From: a bacterium 210820-DFI.6.37 | Lineage (GTDB): Bacteria > Bacillota > Clostridia > Peptostreptococcales > Anaerovoracaceae | Length of the DNA stretch: 64,000 nt | Direction of reading: 5' to 3' | Assembly (NCBI GenBank): GCA_020558355.1 | Contig: JAJCKG010000012.1 | Coordinates: 1 to 64,000 of the forward strand | Shown here: piece by piece, positions 7,958 through 16,154 of the stretch | How positions within the stretch are numbered: the first letter of the stretch is position 1 | Layout: the number at the start of each line of letters is the position of its first letter | The notes under the pieces: model-generated | Database searches by the model: none | The model's input: only the letters and a program-made list of their open reading frames with translations | What the model was told of the DNA's origin: nothing | Made by a program: the position numbers and the translations under genes

Positions 7958-8941
7958 CTAAAACTTCAATGCTCTATAGGATACAGCCCCACTGATTTTT
8001 GATACTTGCTTATTTACACAATTATTACTATGACCCGAATAAGTTCTATTGCCCTTACTCCCTCCAGTAATTATTATAGAATGATACCATTTTCCATTTC
8101 CATTTTTCAGTTGTACTACATCTCCTATTGCCGCACCATTTTGTAATTTTGTTTTAGTAGAATAAGATGCAGTAGTAATTCCTTTATTCTTCCAATATGT
8201 ATAAAAATCAGAAACCCTAATAAATGATGAACTTTCTTTCCAGTTATAATGCATTTCATTATTTCCAGTTAAGTATCTAACGCTATACCAGTACTTTGTT
8301 GTATCTTTAACTCCTGTAGGAATAGTGCTAGGTTTTGTCATACTTTTACCACCTGCTTTAACACATTGTGATACGAAATTTGTACAATCTGCACTATATT
8401 TATTATATTGAGAATTGTAAGAATTGCCATATTTTTTCGCATAATTAACCGCTTTAGAATCACTGTATGAAGCTTGTGTAGAATATATAGGATCTTTAAT
8501 AATACTTATCTCTTCCAATATAGCGTCTTCTGTTTTAGCCTCATCTATTACACTGTCAATAGTTTTTGCTTTTTCTTCATCAGTCAGTTCAATTATAGTT
8601 TCTCCATTAGCTACGCTCTCTTCTGTTGTATCAGGATTATTTAACTGGCTCAAATATTCACTTGCATATATTTTTATTTGTTCATAGTACTCACTTTCAG
8701 CAAGAATGTCGTCGTCCTCAAACGTTAGCAAGTCAAACAAATATTCTATATATGATTCGCTTCCTACTTCAATTTCAGGCCTTTGTTCCGCAAGATAATT
8801 TTCTACTTCTTGTTCTATACTTTCAATAGTTTCACATGGTTCAGATTCATCATTTGCATATACTCCTATTGAAGTCATTGATAAAATCAATGTAACAATT
8901 AATGTTATAATTACTGGTTTTTTCATTTTTTTCTTAATCAT
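7958..8941 (-). CDS. Secreted amidase_6-type cysteine hydrolase
   Basis: The 327-residue protein has a clear signal peptide (residues 1-30, cleaved near VYAN), an acidic linker to about residue 155, and a C-terminal amidase_6 domain. The catalytic Cys186 lies in SADCTNFVSQ and His287 in KWYHSIII. The conserved paired Trp/Tyr segments of the family are also present. Such proteins are NlpC/P60-like and probably cut cell-wall peptides or other amides outside the cell; the substrate is unknown. The start has GAGGTG at 8 nt. Its 5' part was duplicated into the neighbouring toxin remnant. Confidence 0.8.
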   Translation of the reverse strand: MIKKKMKKPVIITLIVTLILSMTSIGVYANDESEPCETIESIEQEVENYLAEQRPEIEVGSESYIEYLFDLLTFEDDDILAESEYYEQIKIYASEYLSQLNNPDTTEESVANGETIIELTDEEKAKTIDSVIDEAKTEDAILEEISIIKDPIYSTQASYSDSKAVNYAKKYGNSYNSQYNKYSADCTNFVSQCVKAGGKSMTKPSTIPTGVKDTTKYWYSVRYLTGNNEMHYNWKESSSFIRVSDFYTYWKNKGITTASYSTKTKLQNGAAIGDVVQLKNGNGKWYHSIIITGGSKGNRTYSGHSNNCVNKQVSKISGAVSYRALKF

Positions 8942-9065
8942 AATAACACCTCATTTTCAATAAAATATTAATAGGTAAGTCGTTATATATGGAATTACAC
9001 ACCTGAATTTATTTTATATATCCAGAGAACGGGCTCCCATCAAAGTTTCTATTCTATCTACTATT

Positions 9066-9674
9066 TCATTTCTCCGCCAGTATAAAAAAGCTTAGAATTC
9101 TTTGATAGATCCTCTTACATTTCTTAACGAGTTCAAAACACAACACGCCCAACAATATGCCAACCGCATTTAACAGTACATCATCAATATCCATAACCCG
9201 ATTTGGATAATTGGTAACGAAATTAATAATCAGTTGAAGTACTTCAATTAATATGGATATACTAATACAAACCAAAATTGTTTTAAGAATTCGATTCTTG
9301 TTTTGCCTGCTTTCTAATATCGTTCGAACAAAAAGAGCCATAGGGAACAATAGACCTATGTTCCCCACAATTTGTTTTAATCCAAGAAACCCTTGTTGAT
9401 ATTCTGATACAAAATGAAATGGTATCATTTGTGTATATGGTTCATCAATATCATACATAGAGCCTATTCCTGCCTCAAACAAAATCATAATTGGCAAGAT
9501 AGCAAATTTAATCAAAAACTGGATGTAAAGCGCAAATAATAGTATAAAGCTCAGGCTATATTTATGCTGTTTTTTGATTTTATAAGCAAAGAAAGCGATA
9601 ATAAAAATCAGTATATAGACAAATATAAATGTCTCTTTATGAAAATCTAATTGAAACGCAATCGGTTGATCCAT
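9066..9674 (-). CDS. VanZ-like membrane protein
   Basis: A 202-residue protein with about five membrane helices. It carries the VanZ motif RVMDIDDVLLNAVGILLG near residue 160. VanZ-family proteins are linked to low-level glycopeptide resistance or cell-envelope stress, but most members have no proven role. It ends an apparent pair with the exported-protein gene 12 nt upstream. Confidence 0.8.
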   Translation of the reverse strand: MDQPIAFQLDFHKETFIFVYILIFIIAFFAYKIKKQHKYSLSFILLFALYIQFLIKFAILPIMILFEAGIGSMYDIDEPYTQMIPFHFVSEYQQGFLGLKQIVGNIGLLFPMALFVRTILESRQNKNRILKTILVCISISILIEVLQLIINFVTNYPNRVMDIDDVLLNAVGILLGVLCFELVKKCKRIYQRILSFFILAEK

Positions 9675-9686
9675 AGCAGTTCTCCT

Positions 9687-10094
9687 TTACCAATCCCATT
9701 TAAAAGTTACTTTGCCTTTACAATTCGATCTGGATGATGTTCTTAATACAAATCGAGTCTTGTTAGCCTTCTTTATTGTGAATTTGTTTACAGTCTTTAC
9801 CCCTTTTTTACCGCTTGCTGTTTTGTCTGCACCATACATTGCCCAACCTGCTCCTGCATGATATTGTACTCCAATCAACAAGCTAACGTGATTCTTTGTA
9901 GGAGTAGTCGTGCAAGTCATGGTTCCTGCTTTTGTCATATTATAGCTCTGCTTTGAGTATACCAATTTACTCATATCATAGGTTGAACTATATGAATGTG
10001 TTTCAGCAAAAACTAATGAGGTCGACAACAGGAAAGTTAATACAAATCCTACTATAGGTAACATTCTTCTTCTCGTAATAATCCTTTTAGACAT
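9687..10094 (-). CDS. Small secreted protein
   Basis: The ATG at 10094 (MSKRIITRRR) has GGAG at 7 nt and is preferred to the upstream in-frame ATG at 10115. A basic n-region, a hydrophobic core and the cleavage-like site VFAET make a signal peptide, leaving about 100 mature residues. These are rich in Lys, Thr and Ser with two Cys. The pattern fits small beta-rich secreted proteins frequent in Clostridia and of unknown function. Confidence 0.6.
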   Translation of the reverse strand: MSKRIITRRRMLPIVGFVLTFLLSTSLVFAETHSYSSTYDMSKLVYSKQSYNMTKAGTMTCTTTPTKNHVSLLIGVQYHAGAGWAMYGADKTASGKKGVKTVNKFTIKKANKTRFVLRTSSRSNCKGKVTFKWDW

Positions 10095-10314
10095 AATTAT
10101 TCTCCGTTTCTTCATAAATAAATTTTTTCAATAAATCCAACTATATTAGCACCTCATTTTTCTATTTTCCTTTTAACGAACAATCATATGTCATCACTCC
10201 CTGTATCATAAATTCAGATTGATAAAGGTAACCCGAAAACCTTTGGTTCGATTTACCCCTCTATAGATTAAGACGATCCGGTTTGGTTAATCGGTTCAGA
10301 ATCAGAATAATTTA

Positions 10315-10350
10315 TAAAAAACCTCCAAAAGCATATTTGCTCCGGAGGCT
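10315..10350 (-). terminator. Terminator of the ECF sigma/anti-sigma operon
   Basis: On the minus strand CCTCC (10344-10348) pairs with GGAGG (10322-10326), with AGCA/TGCT inside. A run of six T follows. It lies just past the anti-sigma stop codon. Confidence 0.8.
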
Positions 10351-10373
10351 CTAACAAATTCCCCTGACTTTTA

Positions 10374-11102
10374 TTATTCTTGCTCGACGATTCCTTCGAT
10401 AATTCTCGTCCCTTCTTCTTTTGACAAGTCTCCAACTACAGAAAAATTGTGATCTCCTTCGGCATATGTAATACAAATTTCATCATCAATTTTTACAAAA
10501 TACATTTCCTTTTCAGAAAATGGAGACTGAAATAAATCCCCTCTTACATAGACGTCCATATCATCAAAGAAGACCTTTATATCAACATACAGATTCTTCT
10601 TTCCTTTTGAAAAATGATAGCTTGTTATTGCCATAGTTTCTACCCTGTCAAAGGAAACTTCCTGAAATTCATATCCCTCTGGGATGTACGAAGGCGCATA
10701 CAGAGTTCCCGCAATCTCTTTCCCATCCGAAAGGTCCTTCCAGTCTGTCAGGACCAGCGACTGCACGCCATCTTCGTCCACAACAGGTTCGTTTTCGGAA
10801 AAGAAATGTTTGACATTTTGAGCCAGGCCTTTTACGCCATAGGAAGCCTGCGAGTTCATAAAGAGGCTGATTGCGCTGCTTGTCAGAAATACGGCTAACA
10901 GAAACGCGGCTATCTTTGCAAGACGGTAGTTGCGTTTTGGTTGTACAAACAACTTGTTGTTTTCCAGTTCTAACTCTTCTAAAAAAGACAGATCTGGTTC
11001 TGGAATGAACGAGCGCTCCACCATTTCTTTATCTAAATCCACATGCTCCCATGCTTCCTGCATCGCCTTTTTGAAGGCTTCATGTGTTTTCTTTGCTTCC
11101 AT
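10374..11102 (-). CDS. Probable membrane anti-sigma factor with DUF4367-like domain
   Basis: This 242-residue protein has a cytoplasmic N-terminal region (residues 1-60), one membrane helix (about 61-80) and an extracytoplasmic domain. The latter contains YAPSYIPEGYEFQEV, the typical DUF4367 pattern. It directly follows an ECF sigma gene (14 nt), the arrangement expected for an anti-sigma factor that releases its sigma on an envelope signal. The N-terminal part is not a recognisable ZAS zinc domain. Confidence 0.7.
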   Translation of the reverse strand: MEAKKTHEAFKKAMQEAWEHVDLDKEMVERSFIPEPDLSFLEELELENNKLFVQPKRNYRLAKIAAFLLAVFLTSSAISLFMNSQASYGVKGLAQNVKHFFSENEPVVDEDGVQSLVLTDWKDLSDGKEIAGTLYAPSYIPEGYEFQEVSFDRVETMAITSYHFSKGKKNLYVDIKVFFDDMDVYVRGDLFQSPFSEKEMYFVKIDDEICITYAEGDHNFSVVGDLSKEEGTRIIEGIVEQE

Positions 11103-11116
11103 CTTTTCCCTTCTTT

Positions 11117-11641
11117 CTATTCTTTTTTACAGCAAGCCTCTCTCAGGAGTATCATTCCCCTGCGATATCTGGTTTTAATTGTATGATAGCTTTGGTTACA
11201 TTCCCCTGCGATTTCAGAAATCGACTTTTCATAAATGAGATGTAATTTTAACACCGTCTGGTATTTTTCATCCAGCTTCAGCAGAGCCGTAAGTACATCC
11301 CGCACTTCCTCTTGCTTTTGCAAATGCTCCAGAATATCGGCTTCTTCATCTTGAATCTCGGTTATCAAGGTCCTGTCCTCTTCCCAAACATACCGTTCCC
11401 GTTCCCTTTTCAGTCTTCGGAAATGATCCTTTATTTTATTGTTGGTAATCACTTTAACCCATTTTTTTAACGCTTCCGGATGTTTTAATGTATGCCTTTT
11501 CCGAATTACCACTTCCATAACTGTTTGCGCAATTTCCTGCGCAACATCACGTTCTTTTACTTTTGCCAGCGCATATTGGTATACTGAGCTATAAAGTGAT
11601 ATCGCCTCTTCTTCTAACCGGTCTTTCTCTTGACTCATCAT
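11117..11641 (-). CDS. ECF-type RNA polymerase sigma factor
   Basis: About 174 residues with sigma region 2 (residues 15-80, including ALKKWVKVITNNKIKDHFRR) and region 4 (residues 110-165, including SISEIAGECNQSYHTIKTRYRRG). The start at 11641 is chosen because AGGA lies 5 nt upstream; the frame is open to 11656. It is co-transcribed with the anti-sigma gene, and its targets probably include envelope or accessory genes nearby. The promoter motif it recognises is not evident. Confidence 0.88.
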   Translation of the reverse strand: MMSQEKDRLEEEAISLYSSVYQYALAKVKERDVAQEIAQTVMEVVIRKRHTLKHPEALKKWVKVITNNKIKDHFRRLKRERERYVWEEDRTLITEIQDEEADILEHLQKQEEVRDVLTALLKLDEKYQTVLKLHLIYEKSISEIAGECNQSYHTIKTRYRRGMILLREACCKKE

Positions 11642-11705
11642 AGGGTTCCTGTTCATTTGTACGTTCTTTCTGGTCTAACATTCTAAATTACGTTATTTCC
11701 TTGTG

Positions 11706-11978
11706 TCAATAGCCATTTCGATCCATTCCTTTGTAGAATGTCATTTTGCTTTTCATCGTACTGCCTTTATACTCCTTTACGGTCACCTTTATTCTATATG
11801 CCGGACTTTTTTCAACTGAAAATGTGGTACGGCATGTAATCGCCCTGTTATTTGCCTGGTGTGTAGTTGTTTTCCCTGTAGACTTATATGCGCTCCCACT
11901 CTTCTTTTGTAACGCAATCGTTACCTCCAGTAAGGAAGTACATTTATAGTGATGTTCTCCGTCTCCTCCGCATAACAC
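11706..11978 (-). pseudogene. Probable 5'-truncated secreted-protein remnant
   Basis: The 90-residue frame begins at a GTG without a ribosome binding site and is closed by an in-frame TAG three codons further up. Its content (CTSLLEVTIALQKKSG, then SPAYRIKVTVKEYKG) matches the C-terminal beta-rich half of small secreted Clostridia proteins. The signal peptide half is absent. It is most likely a decayed gene. Confidence 0.45.
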
Positions 11979-12087
11979 ACTCTTCTATCTATTAAGACGA
12001 AGAAAGAGGTAGTTTTGGTTCAAAAAAGTCAAATCTTTTTTAATTTTTTCAGGATGGCTGGCTCTGCGACGCGTCTTTAGCAAAGTC

Positions 12088-12121
12088 TGAAACAATACCT
12101 TTTTTCCAGACTCTTGTTTCA
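12088..12121. promoter_or_regulatory. Inverted repeat TGAAACAA-N18-TTGTTTCA, copy 1
   Basis: Exact 8-bp half-sites are separated by 18 nt. A second copy with the same spacing starts 136 bp further on. It lies in the 478-bp gap between the secreted-protein remnant and the helicase gene. Confidence 0.4.
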
Positions 12122-12221
12122 AAAAGTATCAGGGTTGTAAGCCCTGTTTATTACGAAAGCGGCTTTTTTTACTCCCTGCGTCAACATTTTGTCCCGGATC
12201 GCTACTGGAAACCTTGAAAAT

Positions 12222-12259
12222 TTTGAAACAAAGCAGCTAAAGAAGCGTGTTGTTTCAAA
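12222..12259. promoter_or_regulatory. Inverted repeat TTTGAAACAA-N18-TTGTTTCAAA, copy 2
   Basis: Ten-bp exact half-sites with an 18-nt spacer, sharing the core and spacing of the copy at 12088. The rest of this gap (11979-12456) holds no convincing gene. Confidence 0.4.
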
Positions 12260-12379
12260 GGTTTTCAAAAATCAGACAAAACGTGATACAATAGCAGCAG
12301 AAGTATCAAGATTAAAAAGATCTATCTTTGCTGGCCTCCCCGTATTTTCCAAACCAGAAAACATTTGTTCGTTTTTCTC

Positions 12380-12407
12380 TTGATTTCTCTTCTGTTTCCA
12401 ATATAAT
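12380..12407 (+). promoter_or_regulatory. Promoter of the helicase gene
   Basis: TTGATT (12380-12385) and TATAAT (12402-12407) lie 16 nt apart, about 73 nt upstream of the start codon. Confidence 0.65.
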
Positions 12408-12480
12408 AAAAGATATATGAGGGCGGCCCGCTGTCAGGTCCGCTGGCTTTAAACGGATGAGGAAGGGAGCAGGAATACCT

Positions 12481-14637
12481 ATGCTGGAGAATCTACTGGA
12501 AGGACTTAATGAAGCACAGGCGGAGGCTGTTACGGCTACGGAGGGCTGTATCCGCGTAATCGCCGGCGCCGGTTCAGGCAAGACCCGGGCTCTGTCCAGG
12601 CGTTTTGCTTATCTGGTAAATGAACTGGGGATTCTGCCAGGAAACATTCTCTGTGTCACCTTTACCAATAAATCCGCTGGTGAAATGCGCCAGCGGATTC
12701 ATAATCTGATCGGAGATAACGATACAGGCTACATTAACACCTTCCATGGCTTCTGTGTCTCCATTCTGCAGGAGGACAGCCACGCGGTTCAGTATCCCAA
12801 AAGCTTCCTGGTTCTGGACAACGCGGATATCGATTCCATGCTGAAGATTATATACGAAGAACGGGGCCTGACGCTGCGGACCATGACCTTCAGCAAAGCC
12901 CGGGACATGATCGAAACGCGAAAGCTAAAGGATGAACCGGACTATTATCTGGACATGATCACCATGTCTTTGGAAACGCTGCGGCAAAAATACCAGCAGG
13001 CTTCGGATCCAAAGGATATCATCTTTTACGGATACCTGTACCAGGAGAAAAAATGCTTTGGCCTGGACTACAACGATCTGATTAAATTTTCTCTTTATAT
13101 TTTTAAGCGGGATCCGGAAATCCGGCTCAAGTGGCAAAAACGCCTGGAATACATCATGATCGATGAATTTCAGGATATTGACGCGCTCCAGTACCGACTG
13201 ATGGAAGTGCTGTGCGGTTATCATAAAAACCTGTTTATTGTAGGGGATCCGGACCAGACGATCTATACCTGGCGCGGCGCGGATGTGGGTTTTTTGCTGG
13301 AATTCGACCAGGCATTTTTGGATGTACGGACCATTATGATGATGAAGAATTACCGTTCCACACCGCAGATCCTGGCTGCCGCGAATTCTCTCATTGATAA
13401 AAACCGGCAGCGCGTGAAAAAAGAACTGCTTCCTGTGCTTTCCCAAGGGGACCCCGTGCTGTGCCGCTGCGGGAAAACGCAGGAGGATGAAGCGGCCTGG
13501 ATCACAGAGCAGATCCAAAAGCTGCGGGAAAAAGAGGTTTCCTATCGCGATATGACGATCCTGTACAGAGCCCATTATCTGACCAGGACTGTGGAGGAAG
13601 CTCTGCTGCGGGAAAAGATCCCCTATACGATTTACAGCGGAGTTCCTTTCTTCGGGCGGATGGAAATTAAGGACGCGCTCTGCTATCTTCGCATGGTGGC
13701 TTATAAGGATGACCTTTCCTTTGCGCGCGTCGCCAATGTGCCAAAGCGGAATATCGGTCAGCGCCGTATGCGGTTTCTGCAGGAATATGCGGAGCAGAAC
13801 GACTGCTCTCTTTATCAGGCCCTTTGCCGGACTGTGGACCACGAAATTTTTAAGGGAACCCAGGCCGCGGAATTTCTCTCCCTTATCGAAGCCTTTTCCG
13901 ACGGGTATGAAAACCGGCCTGTTTCCCAACTGCTGGCTGAGATTCTGGATAAGAGCGGTTACGAAAAAATGCTCCGCACAGAAGGAAGTCAGGAGCGGCT
14001 GGACAATCTGGCGGAGCTGAAACAATCGGTCTATGAATACGAGATCACCTGCGGCGAGGAAGCGGCTCTGGAGCATTATCTGGCCCATGTGGCCCTCTTT
14101 ACAAATAGCGATAAAGATGACCCCGGGGACAAGGTCAGACTGATGACGGTCCATTCAGCCAAGGGTCTGGAGTTTCCCTATGTATTTTTATGCGGTATGA
14201 ACGAAGGGGTATTTCCTTCCCGAAAGACCAGGACTTTACAAGGCATGGAAGAAGAGCGCCGCCTCGCTTTTGTCGCCATGACACGGGCCAAAAAGGGGTT
14301 GTTCCTTTCCTGCGCCGAGGGCTGGAACTTTGACGGTACGCCTCGATATCCATCCCGCTTTTTGCTGGACATCCATCAGACGCTGCTGACCTTTGCGGAG
14401 CCGCCCCGGGACGGTCTGATCGCCCAGGCGAAAAGCTACATTCAGTCCATCCAGTACCAGCTGGAGGGTTCTCCCAAAATGACCTTTGCTTCCGGTGACC
14501 GGATCAGGCACAAGGTTTTCGGATGCGGGACAATTCTGGAGCTGGATCAGGAAAAATCAGCCTATGTGATTCAATTTGATGAAATGGATACGCCCCGCAG
14601 CATTGCTTTTCGGGTGAAGCTGGAACGGATTTCGTAA
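12481..14637 (+). CDS. UvrD/Rep/PcrA-like superfamily 1 DNA helicase
   Basis: A 718-residue 3'-5' helicase. Visible motifs are the Q-motif-like LNEAQAEAV, Walker A GAGSGKT (about residues 29-35), DEFQD Walker B, GDPDQTIYTWRGA (motif III), the NYRST motif, VHSAKGLEF (motif V) and FVAMTRAKK (motif VI). It is likely a cytoplasmic repair or recombination helicase; the C-terminal 60 residues form the Tudor-like RNA polymerase-binding end seen in PcrA. The ATG at 12481 follows AGGAATACCT; the frame remains open to an ATG at 12457 that lacks a good site. Confidence 0.92.
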   Translation: MLENLLEGLNEAQAEAVTATEGCIRVIAGAGSGKTRALSRRFAYLVNELGILPGNILCVTFTNKSAGEMRQRIHNLIGDNDTGYINTFHGFCVSILQEDSHAVQYPKSFLVLDNADIDSMLKIIYEERGLTLRTMTFSKARDMIETRKLKDEPDYYLDMITMSLETLRQKYQQASDPKDIIFYGYLYQEKKCFGLDYNDLIKFSLYIFKRDPEIRLKWQKRLEYIMIDEFQDIDALQYRLMEVLCGYHKNLFIVGDPDQTIYTWRGADVGFLLEFDQAFLDVRTIMMMKNYRSTPQILAAANSLIDKNRQRVKKELLPVLSQGDPVLCRCGKTQEDEAAWITEQIQKLREKEVSYRDMTILYRAHYLTRTVEEALLREKIPYTIYSGVPFFGRMEIKDALCYLRMVAYKDDLSFARVANVPKRNIGQRRMRFLQEYAEQNDCSLYQALCRTVDHEIFKGTQAAEFLSLIEAFSDGYENRPVSQLLAEILDKSGYEKMLRTEGSQERLDNLAELKQSVYEYEITCGEEAALEHYLAHVALFTNSDKDDPGDKVRLMTVHSAKGLEFPYVFLCGMNEGVFPSRKTRTLQGMEEERRLAFVAMTRAKKGLFLSCAEGWNFDGTPRYPSRFLLDIHQTLLTFAEPPRDGLIAQAKSYIQSIQYQLEGSPKMTFASGDRIRHKVFGCGTILELDQEKSAYVIQFDEMDTPRSIAFRVKLERIS

Positions 14638-14654
14638 TTTGAAATCCGTTTTTT
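14625..14654 (+). terminator. Terminator overlapping the helicase stop codon
   Basis: CGGATTTC and GAAATCCG form an 8-bp stem with a 7-nt loop containing the TAA stop, followed by six T. Confidence 0.85.
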
Positions 14655-14730
14655 GTATCAGCCCCAATGCGAAAATCTTTCCTTAAAGGCGCACAAAGCC
14701 TGCTTTTTTACATAGTATATAGAGTACGGC

Positions 14731-14750
14731 GGCTTAACACAAGTTAAGCC
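14731..14750 (+). promoter_or_regulatory. Perfect palindrome upstream of the ymaF-like gene
   Basis: GGCTTAAC ACAA GTTAAGCC lies 35 nt before the start codon. It could be an operator or a 5'-UTR stem-loop that stabilises the transcript; no T tract follows. Confidence 0.4.
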
Positions 14751-14785
14751 TGATAAATTTAATAAATAAGGAAGGTTTGAGTTTT

Positions 14786-15157
14786 ATGGAAAATTATAAT
14801 GGAGGCTGCTCCTGCTCGCAGCAGCAGTCAACTTACGAAGATCAGCACGTTCACGAACTTCTGGGAAGCACACAGCTTGCCGGGGCTTATGGCTGCAGAG
14901 CAGCTCATAATCATAGATTCGCTACCGTTACAGACAGGGCGATCCCTTGCGGGGAAAGCCACATCCATGAGGTAGAATTCCGCACAGACACCTGTGACGA
15001 TCACAACCATGAATTCTGTGGAAAAACTGGCCCTGCTGTATGGCTTTGCGATGGGCGTCATGTTCACTATCTGGAAGACTGCACCAACACAGCTGACGGT
15101 CACAAACACGAATTCCGCGCGGCAACCTTGATCGAAAGCCCTACTTGCTGCGAATAA
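14786..15157 (+). CDS. YmaF family protein
   Basis: A 123-residue His- and Cys-rich protein. It has repeated HxH units (DQHVHELLGST, HNHRFATVTD, ESHIHEVEFRT, DDHNHEFCGKTG, RHVHYLEDCT, DGHKHEFRAATL), matching the YmaF family. The function of YmaF proteins is unknown; the regular His pairs suggest metal binding. The ATG at 14786 is used because AAGGAAGG lies 10 nt upstream, whereas an in-frame TTG at 14777 is too close to it. It is a single-gene unit ended by a very strong terminator. Confidence 0.85.
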   Translation: MENYNGGCSCSQQQSTYEDQHVHELLGSTQLAGAYGCRAAHNHRFATVTDRAIPCGESHIHEVEFRTDTCDDHNHEFCGKTGPAVWLCDGRHVHYLEDCTNTADGHKHEFRAATLIESPTCCE

Positions 15158-15205
15158 ACGCCTGATACGCCTCCGATAAAGAAAATCCAATGTTAAAATA
15201 GATTA

Positions 15206-15243
15206 CCCCGCCTGCCGTATTTCCGCGGCAGGCGGGGTTTTGT
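15206..15243 (+). terminator. Strong terminator of the ymaF-like gene
   Basis: CCCCGCCTGCCG and CGGCAGGCGGGG form a perfect 12-bp stem followed by TTTTGTTT. Confidence 0.92.
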
Positions 15244-15252
15244 TTCCCATCT

Positions 15253-15918
15253 TTATAACGGGATAATCAGTCCGCCCATTATGATCTCCATCATTTCCTC
15301 TGTCAGCTCCATGTCCCAGCTATAATTATCATTTTTCGTCAGGCTGATAGTGATGGTCTCGGTCTGTATGCCATCAATCTCGCTCGTTTCCGTTTCTTTT
15401 GTTTCGGTTCCGGCTTCCTCTTTTGTCTCAGCTGCTTTTTCCCGGGCTTTCGTCACCTTGTCCGATACCTTCTCCACCTGCTCCGCAAAAAGCTCCAGGC
15501 ATTTGGCGTTGAGTTTTTTCTTGCTCATGTTCCCGGAATAAAGGTTCGCCTGCATATAGCTGTAGGCCTTGTCCTGATATTTTTTCAGCACTTTGCTGAA
15601 ATCCGCGTTGGACACTTCCACTTCCACAGAGGCTTTTGTCTCCTCTTTGTTTTTCTTTACAGAAAGGATTTTATAAGAAAGGTTTTCAAAGAGGCTTTGA
15701 TACAACTGATCCAGCACCTCTTCATCCCCCTTGCTGTGGAGAAGCATATTGATATCTTCATTTTTCGTGTATAAAATCAAAGTGTCCTCATTTTTGGTTT
15801 TCAGGCCCTGAAAAAAATCATTTACGATCTCTTCCGGTTCGGTCAGGGTCAGGCTGCATCCAGCCAGAGCCACTGTCATTATAAGAGCGGTTATTGCCGC
15901 AATCCATTTCTTCTTCAT
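15253..15918 (-). CDS. Predicted lipoprotein with DUF5105/DUF4878-like fold
   Basis: The 221-residue protein begins with a lipoprotein signal peptide ending in the lipobox LAGC (Cys21). A helical domain follows (PEEIVNDFFQGLKTKNEDTL, then a beta-rich YKILSVKKNKEETKASVEVEV). This fits the small NTF2-like DUF4878/DUF5105 lipoproteins common in Firmicutes. A Glu/Thr/Lys-rich linker lies near residues 160-190. It faces outward on the membrane; its role is unknown. It is a monocistronic unit with its own promoter. Confidence 0.7.
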   Translation of the reverse strand: MKKKWIAAITALIMTVALAGCSLTLTEPEEIVNDFFQGLKTKNEDTLILYTKNEDINMLLHSKGDEEVLDQLYQSLFENLSYKILSVKKNKEETKASVEVEVSNADFSKVLKKYQDKAYSYMQANLYSGNMSKKKLNAKCLELFAEQVEKVSDKVTKAREKAAETKEEAGTETKETETSEIDGIQTETITISLTKNDNYSWDMELTEEMMEIIMGGLIIPL

Positions 15919-15956
15919 ATGGCTTCGTCTCCTATCAGGTGATTTCCCGCACTTTT

Positions 15957-15985
15957 ATTATATCGGTTAGCTGAATTGATTACAA
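15957..15985 (-). promoter_or_regulatory. Promoter of the DUF5105-like lipoprotein gene
   Basis: On the minus strand TTGTAA (15980-15985) and TATAAT (15957-15962) are separated by 17 nt, about 40 nt from the start codon. Confidence 0.7.
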
Positions 15986-16099
15986 TGGTTCTTAAAATTT
16001 TATCGCGTTCTATTGCGTCTTCCGTGTCTGGATCCGGCCTTTTTAGGGGCCATTGCGTAATTAAGATTAATAAGAATCAGAACAAAATAGGGATAAACA

Positions 16100-16128
16100 G
16101 AAAAACACTCATCAAAAGAGTGCTTTTC
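16100..16128 (-). terminator. Terminator of the hexonate operon
   Basis: On the minus strand AGCACTC and GAGTGTT form a 7-bp stem with one G-U pair and a 7-nt loop. A T-rich tail follows. It lies 27 nt beyond the kdgK stop. Confidence 0.7.
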
Positions 16129-16154
16129 CATTTATTTTATATTGTTTGAGGAAG

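Noticed and set aside
10155-10200. Eleven-codon frame after AGGGAG as a gene or leader peptide
   Set aside because: It has no run of control codons and no terminator/antiterminator pair; it is kept only as part of the repeated leader module.
3681-12075. Similarity between 3681-3715 and 12041-12075 (TTTTTTCA...GGCTCTG..GACG)
   Set aside because: The match is about 25 nt with gaps and has no shared context beyond it, so chance is not excluded.
12189-12383. Plus-strand 64-codon frame in the 12-kb gap
   Set aside because: No ribosome binding site precedes it, and it runs across the inverted repeat and part of the helicase promoter.
12925-14154. Long open frame antisense to the helicase gene
   Set aside because: It has no ribosome binding site or recognisable protein content and mirrors the codon pattern of a strongly supported helicase gene. 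Similar antisense frames over the M28 lipoprotein (28593-29681) and mnmG (53563-54663) were dismissed for the same reason.
15425-15445. CCCGGG as a Noc binding site
   Set aside because: The Noc site needs ATTTCCCGGGAAAT; only the left half resembles it and it lies inside a lipoprotein gene.
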